The position numbers and the translations under genes were made by a program. A stretch of DNA of 64,000 bases from Sulfurospirillum barnesii SES-3 (GTDB lineage Bacteria > Campylobacterota > Campylobacteria > Campylobacterales > Sulfurospirillaceae): positions 1,488,001 through 1,552,000 of the forward strand of contig NC_018002.1 of the NCBI RefSeq assembly GCF_000265295.1, read 5' to 3'. The notes beneath the pieces were generated by a model. That model was not told the DNA's origin and made no database searches. It was given only the letters and a program-made list of their open reading frames with translations. This document shows, one piece after another, positions 44,597-54,237 of the stretch (position 1 is the first letter of the stretch; the number at the start of each line of letters is the position of its first letter).

Positions 44597-45529
44597 TTAA
44601 TCTTTTAACGTATGGAAAATCGCAGTCACAGGAAAGTGATCCGAATACCCCTCTCCTAGATGTTCACCTTTTCCTTTTTGGCTGATTTGCCATCGTTTGG
44701 GGTTGCCATTTTCATCGAGCATATAAGGCGCTTCAAAACGCTTCAATGAATTGGGCTTATACTCGATGCCTTTGTTATCGTAAAGCGTTGGCGCAATGAC
44801 GATGTGATCAAGTGCTGTTTTTTGCTTGCCGTAACTGTGCGAGTAGCGCTCATTTTGAGGCAGGTCATACCACGTGTTGTACAAAGGTGCAGTTTTATCG
44901 CCCACACCCAAAACCGTGGCAAATCCTAAACCCCAATCCTCTTTTTGCACCCGATAGGGCGAGTTAAAATCACCCAGTAAAATAAAGGCTTTGCCTTTTT
45001 CTTTCAGCAAAACATTTTTAAGCGTGGTTGCATAAACAAGACGCTCTGCCTCTTTTTCTTTATGTGCTGGCCAATGGTTAATGTAAACATCCAAGAGATG
45101 GTGCTCAATATTGAGGGTAATGCGGTGAATACCTCGTGGTTGGTCTTTCATAAAAAAAGACTCGGTTCTCACAATAGGAAAACGTGAAAGCAGCGCCGAT
45201 TCTATGGAGACACGCTCTTTTTTCTTCGGAAAAAAAAGATAAGGATAGGCTTTAGCGCCTAAGGCCTTATTTAAACGCTCTAAGACTTCCTTGTTTTCTA
45301 CTTCTGCTAGGGCAATCACATCCGCATTCATATCACCAATCACCTGTGCAATATGCGCAATTTTACGCTCCACCATCGCTTCATTCCAACCGTGTTTGGT
45401 GTTGGGTGTGTATTCTTTATATTCATTCCCATTTTTGGTGGCGTCAAAAAGATTTTCGACATTGTAACTAGCAACCTTAAACTCTAAGCCAAAGAGAAAA
45501 AAAGGAACAAAAAGAAGTAAAAAACGCAT
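44597..45529 (-). CDS. Secreted endonuclease/exonuclease/phosphatase-family protein
   Basis: The 310-residue protein has a signal peptide (to about residue 16) and the EEP fold landmarks: VASYNVENLFD, VIALAEVENKEVL, NHWPAHK, ILLGDFNSPY, DHIVIAP, and the final YSDHFPVTA. The catalytic Asp, Asn and His are in place. It likely acts on nucleic acid or phosphodiesters outside the cytoplasm. Its ATG overlaps the carbonic anhydrase stop (TAATG). Confidence 0.9.
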   Translation of the reverse strand: MRFLLLFVPFFLFGLEFKVASYNVENLFDATKNGNEYKEYTPNTKHGWNEAMVERKIAHIAQVIGDMNADVIALAEVENKEVLERLNKALGAKAYPYLFFPKKKERVSIESALLSRFPIVRTESFFMKDQPRGIHRITLNIEHHLLDVYINHWPAHKEKEAERLVYATTLKNVLLKEKGKAFILLGDFNSPYRVQKEDWGLGFATVLGVGDKTAPLYNTWYDLPQNERYSHSYGKQKTALDHIVIAPTLYDNKGIEYKPNSLKRFEAPYMLDENGNPKRWQISQKGKGEHLGEGYSDHFPVTAIFHTLKD

Positions 45530-46179
45530 TAAAACTCACTGCTTGAAGACATCGGCTCAAATTCGCCTGATTCGGTATTAAAATATTCCAATTCACCCGT
45601 ATCCAAACGGTAATACCACGAACGAATAAAAAGCTCACCCTCATTGACACGACGCTGTACATCGGGATAACTGAGAAGATTTTTTGACTGAAAAAGCAAG
45701 GAAATTTTCTCAGTTAATTCCAAACGTTCTTCATGCGAAACACTCTGTGAAATTAATTTTTGTGTCACATAATTTTTCGCTTCAAGCCCTAGCTCTAACC
45801 ATTTTTTAACATGCACTAAATTAATATCTGTAATCTTCGTATACATCGTCTCAATCGCCCCACAATGCGAATGCCCACACACGATAATATCGGTTACTTC
45901 CAACACAGAAACGGCATACTCAATGCCTGCTGCTGTGGCGTGGTAGTCATTATCAGGAGCAAAAGGAGGCACAAAATTTCCCACATTACGTAAAACAAAC
46001 AAATCCCCAGGGGCGGAGAGCGTAATTAAAGAAGGATCAACCCTTGAATCGCTACACGCAATGAAGAGCACTTTTGGATTTTGACCGTTTTTGACCAAAT
46101 CTAAAAACTTATTTTCATACTTTTTAAATTTTGTATCTTTAAATTTTTCATAACCACTAATCAAATCCGAAATTTTCAT
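45529..46179 (-). CDS. Beta-class carbonic anhydrase
   Basis: The 216-residue enzyme has ACSDSRVDPSLI, LRNVGNFVPP and CGHSHCGAIE, giving the zinc ligands Cys-His-Cys and the Asp/Arg pair of beta carbonic anhydrases. It interconverts CO2 and bicarbonate. I chose the ATG at 46179 (MKISDL), which follows AAAGGA by eight bases; the longer reading frame to 46224 has no ribosome site. The nuclease gene is coupled downstream. Confidence 0.95.
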   Translation of the reverse strand: MKISDLISGYEKFKDTKFKKYENKFLDLVKNGQNPKVLFIACSDSRVDPSLITLSAPGDLFVLRNVGNFVPPFAPDNDYHATAAGIEYAVSVLEVTDIIVCGHSHCGAIETMYTKITDINLVHVKKWLELGLEAKNYVTQKLISQSVSHEERLELTEKISLLFQSKNLLSYPDVQRRVNEGELFIRSWYYRLDTGELEYFNTESGEFEPMSSSSEF

Positions 46180-46251
46180 CCACATTCCTTTGACGATTTT
46201 TGAAAGTATACAAAAAGAGTCCAAACAAAGAAATTACAAGCACAAAGTGAT

Positions 46252-46257
46252 TATAAT
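46252..46257 (+). promoter_or_regulatory. -10 box of ppnP
   Basis: TATAAT in GATTATAATAGC, 33 bases before the ppnP ATG, with AAAAGGAAA as ribosome site in between. Confidence 0.6.
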
Positions 46258-46289
46258 AGCTCCAATTTTTTAAAGCAAAAAGGAAAATC

Positions 46290-46601
46290 ATGGAATTTAA
46301 AAACGCAACTATTTTGAAAAAAGCCAATGTCTATTTTGATGGCAAAGTGGTCAGTTACACCGTAAAATGTGAAGATGGTACGACCAAAACGCTAGGCGTG
46401 ATGCAAGCGGGCGATTATACGTTTAACACGGGTGCGGCAGAAGTGATGGAGTTTTTAAGCGGTGAACTCAGCGTTGAGTTACCCAACCAAAAAGAACCTT
46501 TAGTGATTCAGGGTGAAGCCATGTTTGAGGTACCTGCAAATTCAAGTTTTACCTTACATGTAAAAACAGTTGCGACCTATTGTTGCGCTTACGCTAACTA
46601 A
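46290..46601 (+). CDS. ppnP: Pyrimidine/purine nucleoside phosphorylase PpnP
   Basis: The 103-residue cupin-like protein has the UPF0345 landmarks NVYFDGKVVSYTV, LGVMQAGDYTFNTGAAEVME and FEVPANSSF. It splits nucleosides with phosphate. One palindrome copy is read as TLHVKT near residue 92. Confidence 0.92.
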   Translation: MEFKNATILKKANVYFDGKVVSYTVKCEDGTTKTLGVMQAGDYTFNTGAAEVMEFLSGELSVELPNQKEPLVIQGEAMFEVPANSSFTLHVKTVATYCCAYAN

Positions 46602-46604
46602 ACC

Positions 46605-47744
46605 TTACACTGCCTTAGCACATCGCATGGCTGAGGCAAACGCCCATTGAAAATTAAAGCCACCAAGCTCGCCTGTCACATCTAAAACTTCCCCGATAAA
46701 ATAAAGCCCCTCGCATTTTAAACTCTGCATCGAAGCACCATCGATTTCATCCGTACTTACACCACCTCTTGTAACTTCCGCTTTGGTGTATCCAAAGTTT
46801 CCAGCAGGTGCAAAGGTGTAGGCTTTAAGAGAAGCTAAAAGCGTTTTTTCAGTGCTACTTAGTTTTGAGAGCACTTTGTCTTCCAAACCATTGGCATCTA
46901 AAAAAGCTTTGCTAAAACGCTTCGGAAGACCAAGTGCTGTGGTTATCTGCTTTTTTGCGTGGGTTTTAAACAAGGCTTCCATCGAAGCGATATGAGGAAG
47001 AAAATCAATGGTGATATTCCCTTTTTTCCAATACAAAGAGCCACTTAGCACGCAAGGACCACTGATGCCCTTGTGCGCAAAGAGAAGGTTTTCGCAAAAG
47101 GTTTTTCCCTCTACATGTAAAGCAACAGGCAAAGCAATACCGCTAAGTTCTTTCATCCAAAACTGCTCTTTTTGAAGGGTTAAACCCACCAATGCAGGCG
47201 CAGGAGTGATGAGGGTGTGCCCAAACTGTTCTGCAATTTTAAAGCCAATATCACTCGCCCCTATGCTTGCATAACTAAGCCCCCCACTCGCAACCACTAG
47301 CTTTTGGGTATGTATCTCACCCTTATTCGTGAGAATAATAAAATGCTCTTTTTTCGTTACATGTAAAACAGTAGTGGAGAGATAAAAGGTGCAAAAAGCA
47401 CTCAAACGCCCAAAAATAGAAACCAACTCTTTGGCACTGTTGGCACAAAAGATTTGCCCGTGAGAGCGTTCTTCAAGACTTAAGCGATGTGCCTTAACGA
47501 ATTTTAGCGTTTCAGAAGCATCAAACGCCTCTAAAATGGGCTTTATAAACGCCTTATCCCCCAAATAATTCGCTTCACTCGCATAACGATTGGTAAGGTT
47601 GCACTTTCCTCCACCAGAGATTAAAAGTTTTGCGCCAATTTTAGCATTGGTATCAATGAGAGCGACATCTCTTCCTTGAAGATTTGAAGCTGCCATTAAA
47701 GCCCCTGCTCCTGCTCCAATAAAACAAATCTCGTGAATTTTCAA
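46605..47744 (-). CDS. HI0933/YhiN-type FAD-dependent oxidoreductase (BaiN-like)
   Basis: The 379-residue flavoprotein has the FAD-binding FIGAGAGALMAASNL, DTNAKIGAKLLISGGGKCNLTN, a GGLSYASIGASDIGF segment, TRGGVSTDEID, and the closing GELLDVTGELGGFNFQWAF (here GEVLDVTGELGGFN). I place the start at the TTG at 47744, just after the DUF541 gene stop; a longer frame to 47804 overlaps that gene and has no support. Substrate unknown. Confidence 0.88.
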   Translation of the reverse strand: MKIHEICFIGAGAGALMAASNLQGRDVALIDTNAKIGAKLLISGGGKCNLTNRYASEANYLGDKAFIKPILEAFDASETLKFVKAHRLSLEERSHGQIFCANSAKELVSIFGRLSAFCTFYLSTTVLHVTKKEHFIILTNKGEIHTQKLVVASGGLSYASIGASDIGFKIAEQFGHTLITPAPALVGLTLQKEQFWMKELSGIALPVALHVEGKTFCENLLFAHKGISGPCVLSGSLYWKKGNITIDFLPHIASMEALFKTHAKKQITTALGLPKRFSKAFLDANGLEDKVLSKLSSTEKTLLASLKAYTFAPAGNFGYTKAEVTRGGVSTDEIDGASMQSLKCEGLYFIGEVLDVTGELGGFNFQWAFASAMRCAKAV

Positions 47745-47766
47745 GCCATGCTCTTTGAAGAAATGC

Positions 47767-48465
47767 TTATTTGTCTGTTGTACATGCGTAACGTACGGTT
47801 GCACCTAAGACAAAGGTTTCAGGATGTACCAAAGGCGCTTCTGTGGAAACGGAGGAGAAAGACTTTGCCATTGGAGCAGCTGCTCGCATCAACACAGGAT
47901 GCGTTGGTGAGGCATTGTCAAAAACAACCTCTTTCACAACACAGATTTGATGGGTCTCTTTGGAAAAAGAAGCGGCTTGTTCATGTGCGACTTTTAGAAG
48001 CGATGAGCGCAATGCCAAACGGTTTGCATTGTGTGTCGCATCACTCACCACCCATGCCAAAGCCCCTTGATGGGTGATGACACTAGGAGCTTTTATCTTT
48101 TCTACTCTTTCAACCAGCATGTTGTACTGCTCAACGGAGTTGAGTTCACACGAAAAGAAAAGATTTCCTTTGTACCCCACAAAAACGGGTTTATTCTCTT
48201 TATACTGATACGAGGGAGAGAGTCGATACCCTCCTCCTTGACAGAGCTCATTTTTAGCATCAAATTGCTTCACTTCAGCGACTAAAGCGTTGAGATGCTC
48301 TTTAATGACGTTACTGTTTTTATGTTCTTCTTCAAACGAAAATTCGCCTCGTAGACGTTCAGGAATAAGCGTGTTGGAAACACTCTCTTGCGTAGTAATC
48401 TCCATATCCGCACACAAAAAAAACGGAAAAACGGCCAATAAACAAAAAAAGAAAAATCGTTTCAT
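47767..48465 (-). CDS. Periplasmic SIMPL (DUF541)-domain protein
   Basis: The 232-residue protein has a signal peptide (MKRFFFFCLLAVFPFFLCAD) and a SIMPL/DUF541 pattern with helix-strand repeats, including ANRLALRSSLLKVAHEQAASFS near residue 150. Its function in bacteria is poorly known. It starts 12 bases after the trmL stop on the same strand. Confidence 0.8.
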   Translation of the reverse strand: MKRFFFFCLLAVFPFFLCADMEITTQESVSNTLIPERLRGEFSFEEEHKNSNVIKEHLNALVAEVKQFDAKNELCQGGGYRLSPSYQYKENKPVFVGYKGNLFFSCELNSVEQYNMLVERVEKIKAPSVITHQGALAWVVSDATHNANRLALRSSLLKVAHEQAASFSKETHQICVVKEVVFDNASPTHPVLMRAAAPMAKSFSSVSTEAPLVHPETFVLGATVRYACTTDK

Positions 48466-48477
48466 TGCAAAACTCCT

Positions 48478-48948
48478 TTAAACCATTTCAAACGTACTAA
48501 AATTTTGACGAATCGCATCGTAGAGAATGATGCCTGCACTGGTGGCTTGATTAAGACTTCTGCCGTTTTTTCCCATCGGAATGGTAATGGCATTGTCCCA
48601 CTTCAGCTGCATCAATTCCATGGGAAGTCCTGTGGACTCGCCTCCAAAAAAGAGAAAATCACCTGCTTGAAACGAGGCTTTAAAATAGGGCTTTTTCGTT
48701 TTGGTCGTAGCAAAGAAAAAACGCTCCACTTTATTGGCATGTATCTTTAAAAACTCCTCTAAATTTTCATACACATGCACATCCAACAAATGCCAATAAT
48801 CAAGCCCCGCACGCTTCACGGTCTTATCGCTAATCTCAAACATGGTCGGTTTGACAATGTGCAAAGCACAGTTGGCATTGACACACATACGACCAATGCT
48901 TCCTGTATTTTGAGGAATTTGAGGATGAACTAAAACAATATTAAACAT
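48478..48948 (-). CDS. trmL: tRNA (cytidine(34)-2'-O)-methyltransferase TrmL
   Basis: A 156-residue SPOUT methyltransferase with FNIVLVHPQIPQNTGSIGRMC, FFGGESTGLP, IPMGKNGRSLNQATSAGIILYDA, the knot-forming AdoMet-binding region. It methylates the wobble base of tRNA-Leu. Strong family match. Confidence 0.94.
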   Translation of the reverse strand: MFNIVLVHPQIPQNTGSIGRMCVNANCALHIVKPTMFEISDKTVKRAGLDYWHLLDVHVYENLEEFLKIHANKVERFFFATTKTKKPYFKASFQAGDFLFFGGESTGLPMELMQLKWDNAITIPMGKNGRSLNQATSAGIILYDAIRQNFSTFEMV

Positions 48949-48990
48949 AAACTAATCTCCTAAATATCAAAACGCACCATGCCCTTTTTC

Positions 48991-49054
48991 TGCCTCAAAG
49001 AGGCAAGCTTTAGTACCCAGTGTAACGTAGCTTCTTGGGCTTTGCCTAAGAAGC
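48991..49054 (-). terminator. Two hairpins after purU
   Basis: TGCCTC-AAA-GAGGCA (48991-49005) and an 11-base stem with one mismatch, GCTTCTTGGGC with GCCTAAGAAGC (49030-49054), lie between purU and trmL. Neither has a U-run. Confidence 0.45.
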
Positions 49055-49068
49055 GTATAAAAATGGTT

Positions 49069-49911
49069 TCAAAAGATAATCGTTTTATTATCATGCACAA
49101 AAATACGCTCTTCAAAGACTAAATCAAGCGCATTGGAAAGAACGACTTTTTCAACATTGCGCCCTGCTTTTTGCATGTCTCTCCAGCTCATCTCATGGTT
49201 CACATGAATGACATCTTGCGCAATGATAGGTCCTTCATCCAAATGGTTATTGACAAAGTGTGCGGTTGCTCCAATAATCTTCACCCCTCGCTCATACGCC
49301 TGCTTGTAAGGATTTGCGCCAATAAACGCAGGCAAAAAGGAGTGGTGAATGTTAATCATCTTCTCTTCATAATGCCCCACAAACTCGCTCGATAAAATAC
49401 GCATGTATTTGGCAAGAACAATATAATCCACGCTGTATCCAGCTAAGACTTCCAACACTTTTGTTTCGTGTTCTACTCGGTTGAGTCCTTCATGACTCAC
49501 ACAATGAAAAGGCACATTGAATTTTTCACTGAGTCCTTTTAAATTCTCGTAATTTGAAACAATGGCTAAAATATTGGCATTCAAATCACCGCTGTCGTGT
49601 TTGAGTAAAATATCACCCAAACAGTGTATCTCTTTGGTACCCATTAAAATAATATCTTTTTTGCGTGCCTCAAAGACATAAATGTTTGAACGTGCAGGAA
49701 GATAGGCTTGAAGCGTGCCTTTAAACGCACTCAAATCCGCCTCACCATTGAGTTCTGCACGCATAAAAAACTTGCCATTTTCCCTATCAACATACTCATC
49801 ATTTTTGATAATATTAAGCTGATATTTAAATACCACATCGGCAATGCGGTAAATCAACCCTTTTTCGTCTGAACAATCAATTTTTAAAATATAATTTTTA
49901 TTTTTATCCAT
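49069..49911 (-). CDS. purU: Formyltetrahydrofolate deformylase PurU
   Basis: The 280-residue protein has an N-terminal ACT domain (1-85; ILKIDCSDEKGLIYRIADVVF) and a formyltransferase-like hydrolase domain with INIHHSFLPAFIGANPYKQAY and LDEGPII. It releases formate from 10-formyl-THF. It begins one base after the cca stop; the same cca-purU order is recalled from C. jejuni. Confidence 0.95.
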   Translation of the reverse strand: MDKNKNYILKIDCSDEKGLIYRIADVVFKYQLNIIKNDEYVDRENGKFFMRAELNGEADLSAFKGTLQAYLPARSNIYVFEARKKDIILMGTKEIHCLGDILLKHDSGDLNANILAIVSNYENLKGLSEKFNVPFHCVSHEGLNRVEHETKVLEVLAGYSVDYIVLAKYMRILSSEFVGHYEEKMINIHHSFLPAFIGANPYKQAYERGVKIIGATAHFVNNHLDEGPIIAQDVIHVNHEMSWRDMQKAGRNVEKVVLSNALDLVFEERIFVHDNKTIIF

Positions 49912-51039
49912 CTACTCTGCCTCACATAATTCTTGAATTTTTTTCATACGTCTTTTTCTCAACTCTTCACCAATGCCCCGTCCCTCAAACCCATCACCCA
50001 TCACCTCATAAACGCTAATACCTCCATCAAAAGGCTTTTCCCAAATACCAAAATCAAGAGCTCGTTCTTTCACACCGACTTGATAATGCCCTAACCATTC
50101 GCACAAAGGCATATCAAGACTTACATGTAAAAGCATTTCATCGCTTATTTCTCCCTCAACAAAAGGCTGATTGCGAAAAAGGCGACGGTAATGGTTGGGC
50201 GCATCGAGCATATTTAACCATACCAATGGGTCTTGTCCTAAACGATTGGCGACGATGTAAACAAAATAATAAGAGAGCAACTCTTCTTGAAAATTGTGCT
50301 TACATCGTATCAATTCACGAGCAATTTCAAAAAAACGATTTTCAACCTTACATGTAAAACATTTTTCAAATAAACAAAGTTGATACATGTAAAAAAGCCC
50401 AATATGCAAAAAGGGCGCACTAAAAAGCTTTTCAAACTCCCATAAAATGCGTGGTTTACTTAAATCTGCAAGGCTAATTTCTTGCATGATTTTGAGACTT
50501 TTGCTCTCTATTTTAAACCCTAGACGTGCACTAAATTGCATGGCACGAAGTACTCGTAAACTATCTTCTTGAAAGCTTTGCTCATCAATAATCGCAAGCC
50601 TCTTCTTCTCAATGGCTTGTACACCACCCCAAAAATCAAATAATTCTTGTGTAAAAATATTGACCATCATAGCGTTCATACTAAAATCACGCCGTTTGGA
50701 AGCCTCTTTCTCATCTTGACACACGTCAACCTCAAACGCACTGTGTCCAACACCACTTTTACGCTCAACACGAGGCAGAGAAAAATCAATAACCCCCCAT
50801 TTATACACGTAAAAACTTTTCCCCACGCCCACAGCACCCATACGCTTCATCACATCATCAAACACGTCAGGCGCCATATCGTACACTTCAATATCCAAAT
50901 CATGTAAAGGCGCATTCAAATAAAGATCTCTTACACTGCCCCCAACCAAATAGACCCGTTTTGTATAAGGCGCTAACACTGTTTTGGCAGTTTCAAATTG
51001 TGTAAGAAACGACCCCGTGAGGTCTATGGGTAGTTTCAT
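49912..51039 (-). CDS. cca: CCA tRNA nucleotidyltransferase / polyA-polymerase family
   Basis: The 375-residue enzyme has YLVGGSVRDLYL (30-41), the DLDIEVYD metal-binding aspartates, RRDFSMNAM and DEQSFQEDSLRVLRAMQFSARLGF. It adds CCA to tRNA 3' ends. It overlaps the upstream ciaD-like gene by four bases. Two exact palindrome copies are inside, plus one with a single mismatch. Confidence 0.93.
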   Translation of the reverse strand: MKLPIDLTGSFLTQFETAKTVLAPYTKRVYLVGGSVRDLYLNAPLHDLDIEVYDMAPDVFDDVMKRMGAVGVGKSFYVYKWGVIDFSLPRVERKSGVGHSAFEVDVCQDEKEASKRRDFSMNAMMVNIFTQELFDFWGGVQAIEKKRLAIIDEQSFQEDSLRVLRAMQFSARLGFKIESKSLKIMQEISLADLSKPRILWEFEKLFSAPFLHIGLFYMYQLCLFEKCFTCKVENRFFEIARELIRCKHNFQEELLSYYFVYIVANRLGQDPLVWLNMLDAPNHYRRLFRNQPFVEGEISDEMLLHVSLDMPLCEWLGHYQVGVKERALDFGIWEKPFDGGISVYEVMGDGFEGRGIGEELRKRRMKKIQELCEAE

Positions 51040-51419
51040 TTTTGAGGTGTTTCCATTTTCTCCAACTGCTCATCAATCGTGGCTAAAAGGTACTCTAAAA
51101 AGTTCAAGGTCAAATCTATTTTAGCTTCAATGTTTTTATTATTGGGCGATTGAAAACCCTCAAAAAGGACTAAAATACGTTCTCTTAAATTAATATAAAA
51201 CTGTCGTTCTCTCTCTTCAGCACTATTCTCTTCTATGCTTAATGCACTAAGTGTTGTCGTACTTGAAATCTCTTCATTGATTTCAAGAGTCATCTCAGAA
51301 ACACACGATTCAGACTCCAACTGTCGTGGAGGCTGCAAGGTTTGTGGCTTGGACTCTTCTTTGGGTGTGACCTCTTCAAGCTCTTTGAGGGTCGATAAAA
51401 TCATCTCTTTTAATTCCAT
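51036..51419 (-). CDS. CiaD-like protein (C-terminal LRERILVLFEG domain)
   Basis: The 127-residue protein has an acidic, Ser/Thr-rich N-terminal half and a conserved C-terminal helical segment beginning LRERILVLFEGF and continuing to LTLNFLEYLLATIDEQL. From memory this segment and the neighbours cca and purU match C. jejuni Cj0788 (CiaD), a flagellar-secreted effector that targets host signalling. Its presence in a presumably free-living relative suggests an older function. The ATG at 51419 follows AAGGTGG; it overlaps the cca start. Confidence 0.72.
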   Translation of the reverse strand: MELKEMILSTLKELEEVTPKEESKPQTLQPPRQLESESCVSEMTLEINEEISSTTTLSALSIEENSAEERERQFYINLRERILVLFEGFQSPNNKNIEAKIDLTLNFLEYLLATIDEQLEKMETPQK

Positions 51420-51658
51420 AGCTTTACCAACCACCTTTCAAATTCTAAGAACTCCACTTCGGAATTCATATTTAAAAAAAACTTCTTCATCTCTTCATCA
51501 ACACCGAGGTATTTTTTACGAATCCCTGAGAGACGCTTAATCGCAATTTTCGCCTCTTTATTATCAGGATTTGCCATTAATAGCTCTTTATAAATCTCCA
51601 AAGCCTCATTTTTGAGACCTTGAAGTTCATAGATTGATGCAAGGGTGAGTGTTTTCAT
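51410..51658 (-). CDS. Small TPR-like protein
   Basis: This 82-residue protein opens with [26 protein letters not shown], a tetratricopeptide-like helix pair, then [17 protein letters not shown]. The ATG at 51658 overlaps the leuB stop (ATGA), and the gene overlaps the ciaD-like gene by ten bases. A similar small gene precedes ciaD in C. jejuni, from memory. Function unknown. Confidence 0.7.
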   Translation of the reverse strand: MKTLTLASIYELQGLKNEALEIYKELLMANPDNKEAKIAIKRLSGIRKKYLGVDEEMKKFFLNMNSEVEFLEFERWLVKLWN

Positions 51659-52728
51659 AGTTTTGATACGTAATCTGCAATAATGGAACCCATTTGCGTG
51701 GTTGAACACACCTCTTTAGCACCATAATTTGCCAAATCTTTTGTGCGATACCCATCTTGAAGGACTTTTTTAATGGCACTTTCTATTCTATCGGCTGCTT
51801 TAATTTCACCTAAGGCAAAACGGAGCATCATCGAAGCACTCAAAATAGTAGCCAAAGGATTGGCAATGCCTTGACCTGCAATATCAGGCGCTGAGCCGTG
51901 AATTGGCTCAAACAAACCTACTTTACCACCAATGGACGCTGAAGGCAACAATCCGATAGAACCGCTGATCATACTCGCTTCATCGCTTAAAATATCCCCA
52001 AAAATGTTGCCCGTTAAAATCACGTCAAACTGGCGAGGATTGCGTACGAGTTGCATTGCCGCATTGTCTACGTACATGTGTGTTAACGTCACTTCTGGGT
52101 ACTCTTTAGCCACTTCATTAACGGTGTCTCTCCAAAGTTGGCTTACTTCTAAGACATTGGCTTTATCGACAGAGCAGACTTCTTTGCGACGCTTCATTGC
52201 CGATTCAAACGCCACATGTGCGATGCGCTCAATCTCAGGTTTGGTATAAATCATCGTGTTATAGCCCGTAAAACCATCATTGGCACGAGGCTCACCAAAA
52301 TAAATGCCCCCTGTAAGTTCTCGCACCACGAACAAATCAACCCCTTTTAACACTTCAGGCTTAAGCGTACTGGCATCTAAAAGCTCATCAAACACCGATG
52401 TAGGGCGAAGATTTGCAAAAAGACCTAAGGATTTTCTAAGTTTTAAAAGACCCGTTTCTGGGCGAAATTCTCGAGGCAAGGTATCCCATTTTTGCCCACC
52501 AATCGCACCAAATAAAACCGCATCGCTTTTTAAACACCCCTCAATGGTCTCATCAGGAAGCGGTGTGCCTTTAAAATCATACGCCACGCCACCCATAAGA
52601 TAGTCTTCATACCGTAGTTCAAAATTCTCTTTTGCGCACACACTGTCCAATACTTTAATCGCTTCATCCACAATTTCAGGGCCAATGCCATCACCACGAA
52701 TCACCGCTATGTTATAGATTTTTTTCAT
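51655..52728 (-). CDS. leuB: 3-isopropylmalate dehydrogenase
   Basis: The 357-residue enzyme has [80 protein letters not shown] and [18 protein letters not shown]. It oxidises isopropylmalate in leucine synthesis. It overlaps leuD by four bases and the TPR-like gene by four. leuA and leuC are not in the window. Confidence 0.97.
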   Translation of the reverse strand: MKKIYNIAVIRGDGIGPEIVDEAIKVLDSVCAKENFELRYEDYLMGGVAYDFKGTPLPDETIEGCLKSDAVLFGAIGGQKWDTLPREFRPETGLLKLRKSLGLFANLRPTSVFDELLDASTLKPEVLKGVDLFVVRELTGGIYFGEPRANDGFTGYNTMIYTKPEIERIAHVAFESAMKRRKEVCSVDKANVLEVSQLWRDTVNEVAKEYPEVTLTHMYVDNAAMQLVRNPRQFDVILTGNIFGDILSDEASMISGSIGLLPSASIGGKVGLFEPIHGSAPDIAGQGIANPLATILSASMMLRFALGEIKAADRIESAIKKVLQDGYRTKDLANYGAKEVCSTTQMGSIIADYVSKL

Positions 52729-53213
52729 TTTTTCATCTCTTTTTGTGCATAATTCATCAATCCGCCCGCATCTAAAAGCTCTTGCATAAAGGGAGGAATG
52801 GGGGTAAATGTGTAGGTTTTTGAGCCATGCGTTATCTCGCCACTCTCCATAGAAATCACAATGCTCTCACCCTCTTGAATCGCCTCAGTGTTGGAAAGCT
52901 CAAAAATGGGAAGTCCTGTGTTAAAGGCATTGCGGTAAAAAATACGCGCAAAACTTTTTGCCACCACTGCACTAACCCCTGCTGCTTTAAGCGCAATGGG
53001 AGCGTGCTCACGGCTACTACCACAGCCAAAATTCTCCCCTGCGACAATGATGTCACCCGCCTTAACCTTGCTCACAAATTCAGGGTCTGCATCTTCCATA
53101 ACATGCTTTGCCAACTCTTTGGGGTCAGACGTGTTTAAATAACGTGCCGCAATGATTAAGTCTGTGTCGATGTTGTCGCCAAAACACCACACTTTTCCAC
53201 TAATCGTACTCAT
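52725..53213 (-). CDS. leuD: 3-isopropylmalate dehydratase small subunit
   Basis: The 162-residue protein has [37 protein letters not shown] and [15 protein letters not shown], the typical small subunit (swivel domain) of isopropylmalate isomerase. It heads a minus-strand operon leuD-leuB-TPR-ciaD-cca-purU, with overlaps all the way. Confidence 0.97.
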   Translation of the reverse strand: MSTISGKVWCFGDNIDTDLIIAARYLNTSDPKELAKHVMEDADPEFVSKVKAGDIIVAGENFGCGSSREHAPIALKAAGVSAVVAKSFARIFYRNAFNTGLPIFELSNTEAIQEGESIVISMESGEITHGSKTYTFTPIPPFMQELLDAGGLMNYAQKEMKK

Positions 53214-53394
53214 GATTATCCTTCGTGCCGTTCTTAGATTTATGGGGATGATTTTATCGAAATGGGGTTGTGAAAAAGTTTAATTGCCAAGGAAGCGCAT
53301 AAATTAACGCTTTAAAGATAGAAGAGTTTACGCTAAAAAAAGATAAAGTGATAAGTCTTTGTTCATTTATTTGAGAATATTAGGCTATTTTATA

Positions 53395-53400
53395 TATAAT
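53395..53400 (+). promoter_or_regulatory. -10 box before the orphan gene at 53442
   Basis: TATAAT at the end of a TA repeat, 41 bases before the ATG. Confidence 0.45.
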
Positions 53401-53441
53401 TTTTACTAAATGGTATAAGTTTATAGAATAAAGGTTTGTAA

Positions 53442-54200
53442 ATGAGAACTGCTCTACACCCTTTTAAAAATGAAAGTATTACCGTAACCCAATACATAGC
53501 TGAATTCGGGGCAAAACTAGATGCATACGGAAATAAAAATTTAAGACTTTTTCCTAGATGTCCAGCATGTGGAAATAATATGTATACAAAGGGTGAAACA
53601 AATCCTGAAGTAGATGGTGTTTTTAGTCATCAACCTAATTGTAATGGCTTTTGCCCTTTAAAAGAATCAGCAGGAAAATGCTACGAAATTTTACTCCCTA
53701 TTGATGAAGACCCCTATAAAACCAAAGCTTTAAGGAGTTCTTTTTTTAAACACTGGAAGTTTCACTACAACCTTATGAAAAGCTATTTAAAAGTTCTAGA
53801 TATTTTTGATTTTATCAAACTGATAAAATATGCTGATAAAAATAAAATATGGAGTTATCGTCATATTGAGGAAAAACAGATTCCATATATTTTTTTGGTT
53901 TTAAAAGAATACCCACCTGTTGGTAATAAAAATAAACTTATTCGTAAAGATTGGTTGAGATTCTGGTTTGATTCAAGAGTGAGAACTTTAGAAGACTTAT
54001 GGATACACACTAATAAAGATTGGATACTCATTAAAGCTACTTACGCTAATCCAAGAAATGGAAAAACACCAAATTATACTCAATTAAAAGATACTGAAAT
54101 TGTAACTGTAAATCTTGATTTTTTAAACAAAGAGGAGCCTATTCTATCAAGTTTTGTTATTAACCAAATGCACAAAGAATTTAATAAAGAATTAGAATAA
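53442..54200 (+). CDS. Orphan protein with a zinc-knuckle-like cysteine cluster
   Basis: I do not recognise this 252-residue, AT-rich protein. Residues about 39-75 hold a cluster of possible metal ligands: CPACG, then HQPNCNGFCPLKESAGKC. The rest is aromatic and basic. It lies alone between leuD and the YoeB module on the other strand, has no palindrome copy, and looks acquired. A role in phage or plasmid biology is only a guess. Confidence 0.6.
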   Translation: MRTALHPFKNESITVTQYIAEFGAKLDAYGNKNLRLFPRCPACGNNMYTKGETNPEVDGVFSHQPNCNGFCPLKESAGKCYEILLPIDEDPYKTKALRSSFFKHWKFHYNLMKSYLKVLDIFDFIKLIKYADKNKIWSYRHIEEKQIPYIFLVLKEYPPVGNKNKLIRKDWLRFWFDSRVRTLEDLWIHTNKDWILIKATYANPRNGKTPNYTQLKDTEIVTVNLDFLNKEEPILSSFVINQMHKEFNKELE

Positions 54201-54237
54201 AATTCTACTCAAATATAACCATTCACCTTTTAACTTC

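Noticed and set aside
45529-46224. Longer carbonic anhydrase starting at 46224
   Set aside because: No ribosome site precedes it; the ATG at 46179 has AAAGGA and starts the normal family N-terminus.
46605-47804. YhiN-type flavoprotein starting at 47804
   Set aside because: The extra residues overlap the DUF541 gene and precede the FAD-binding strand by too much; the TTG at 47744 fits the family start.
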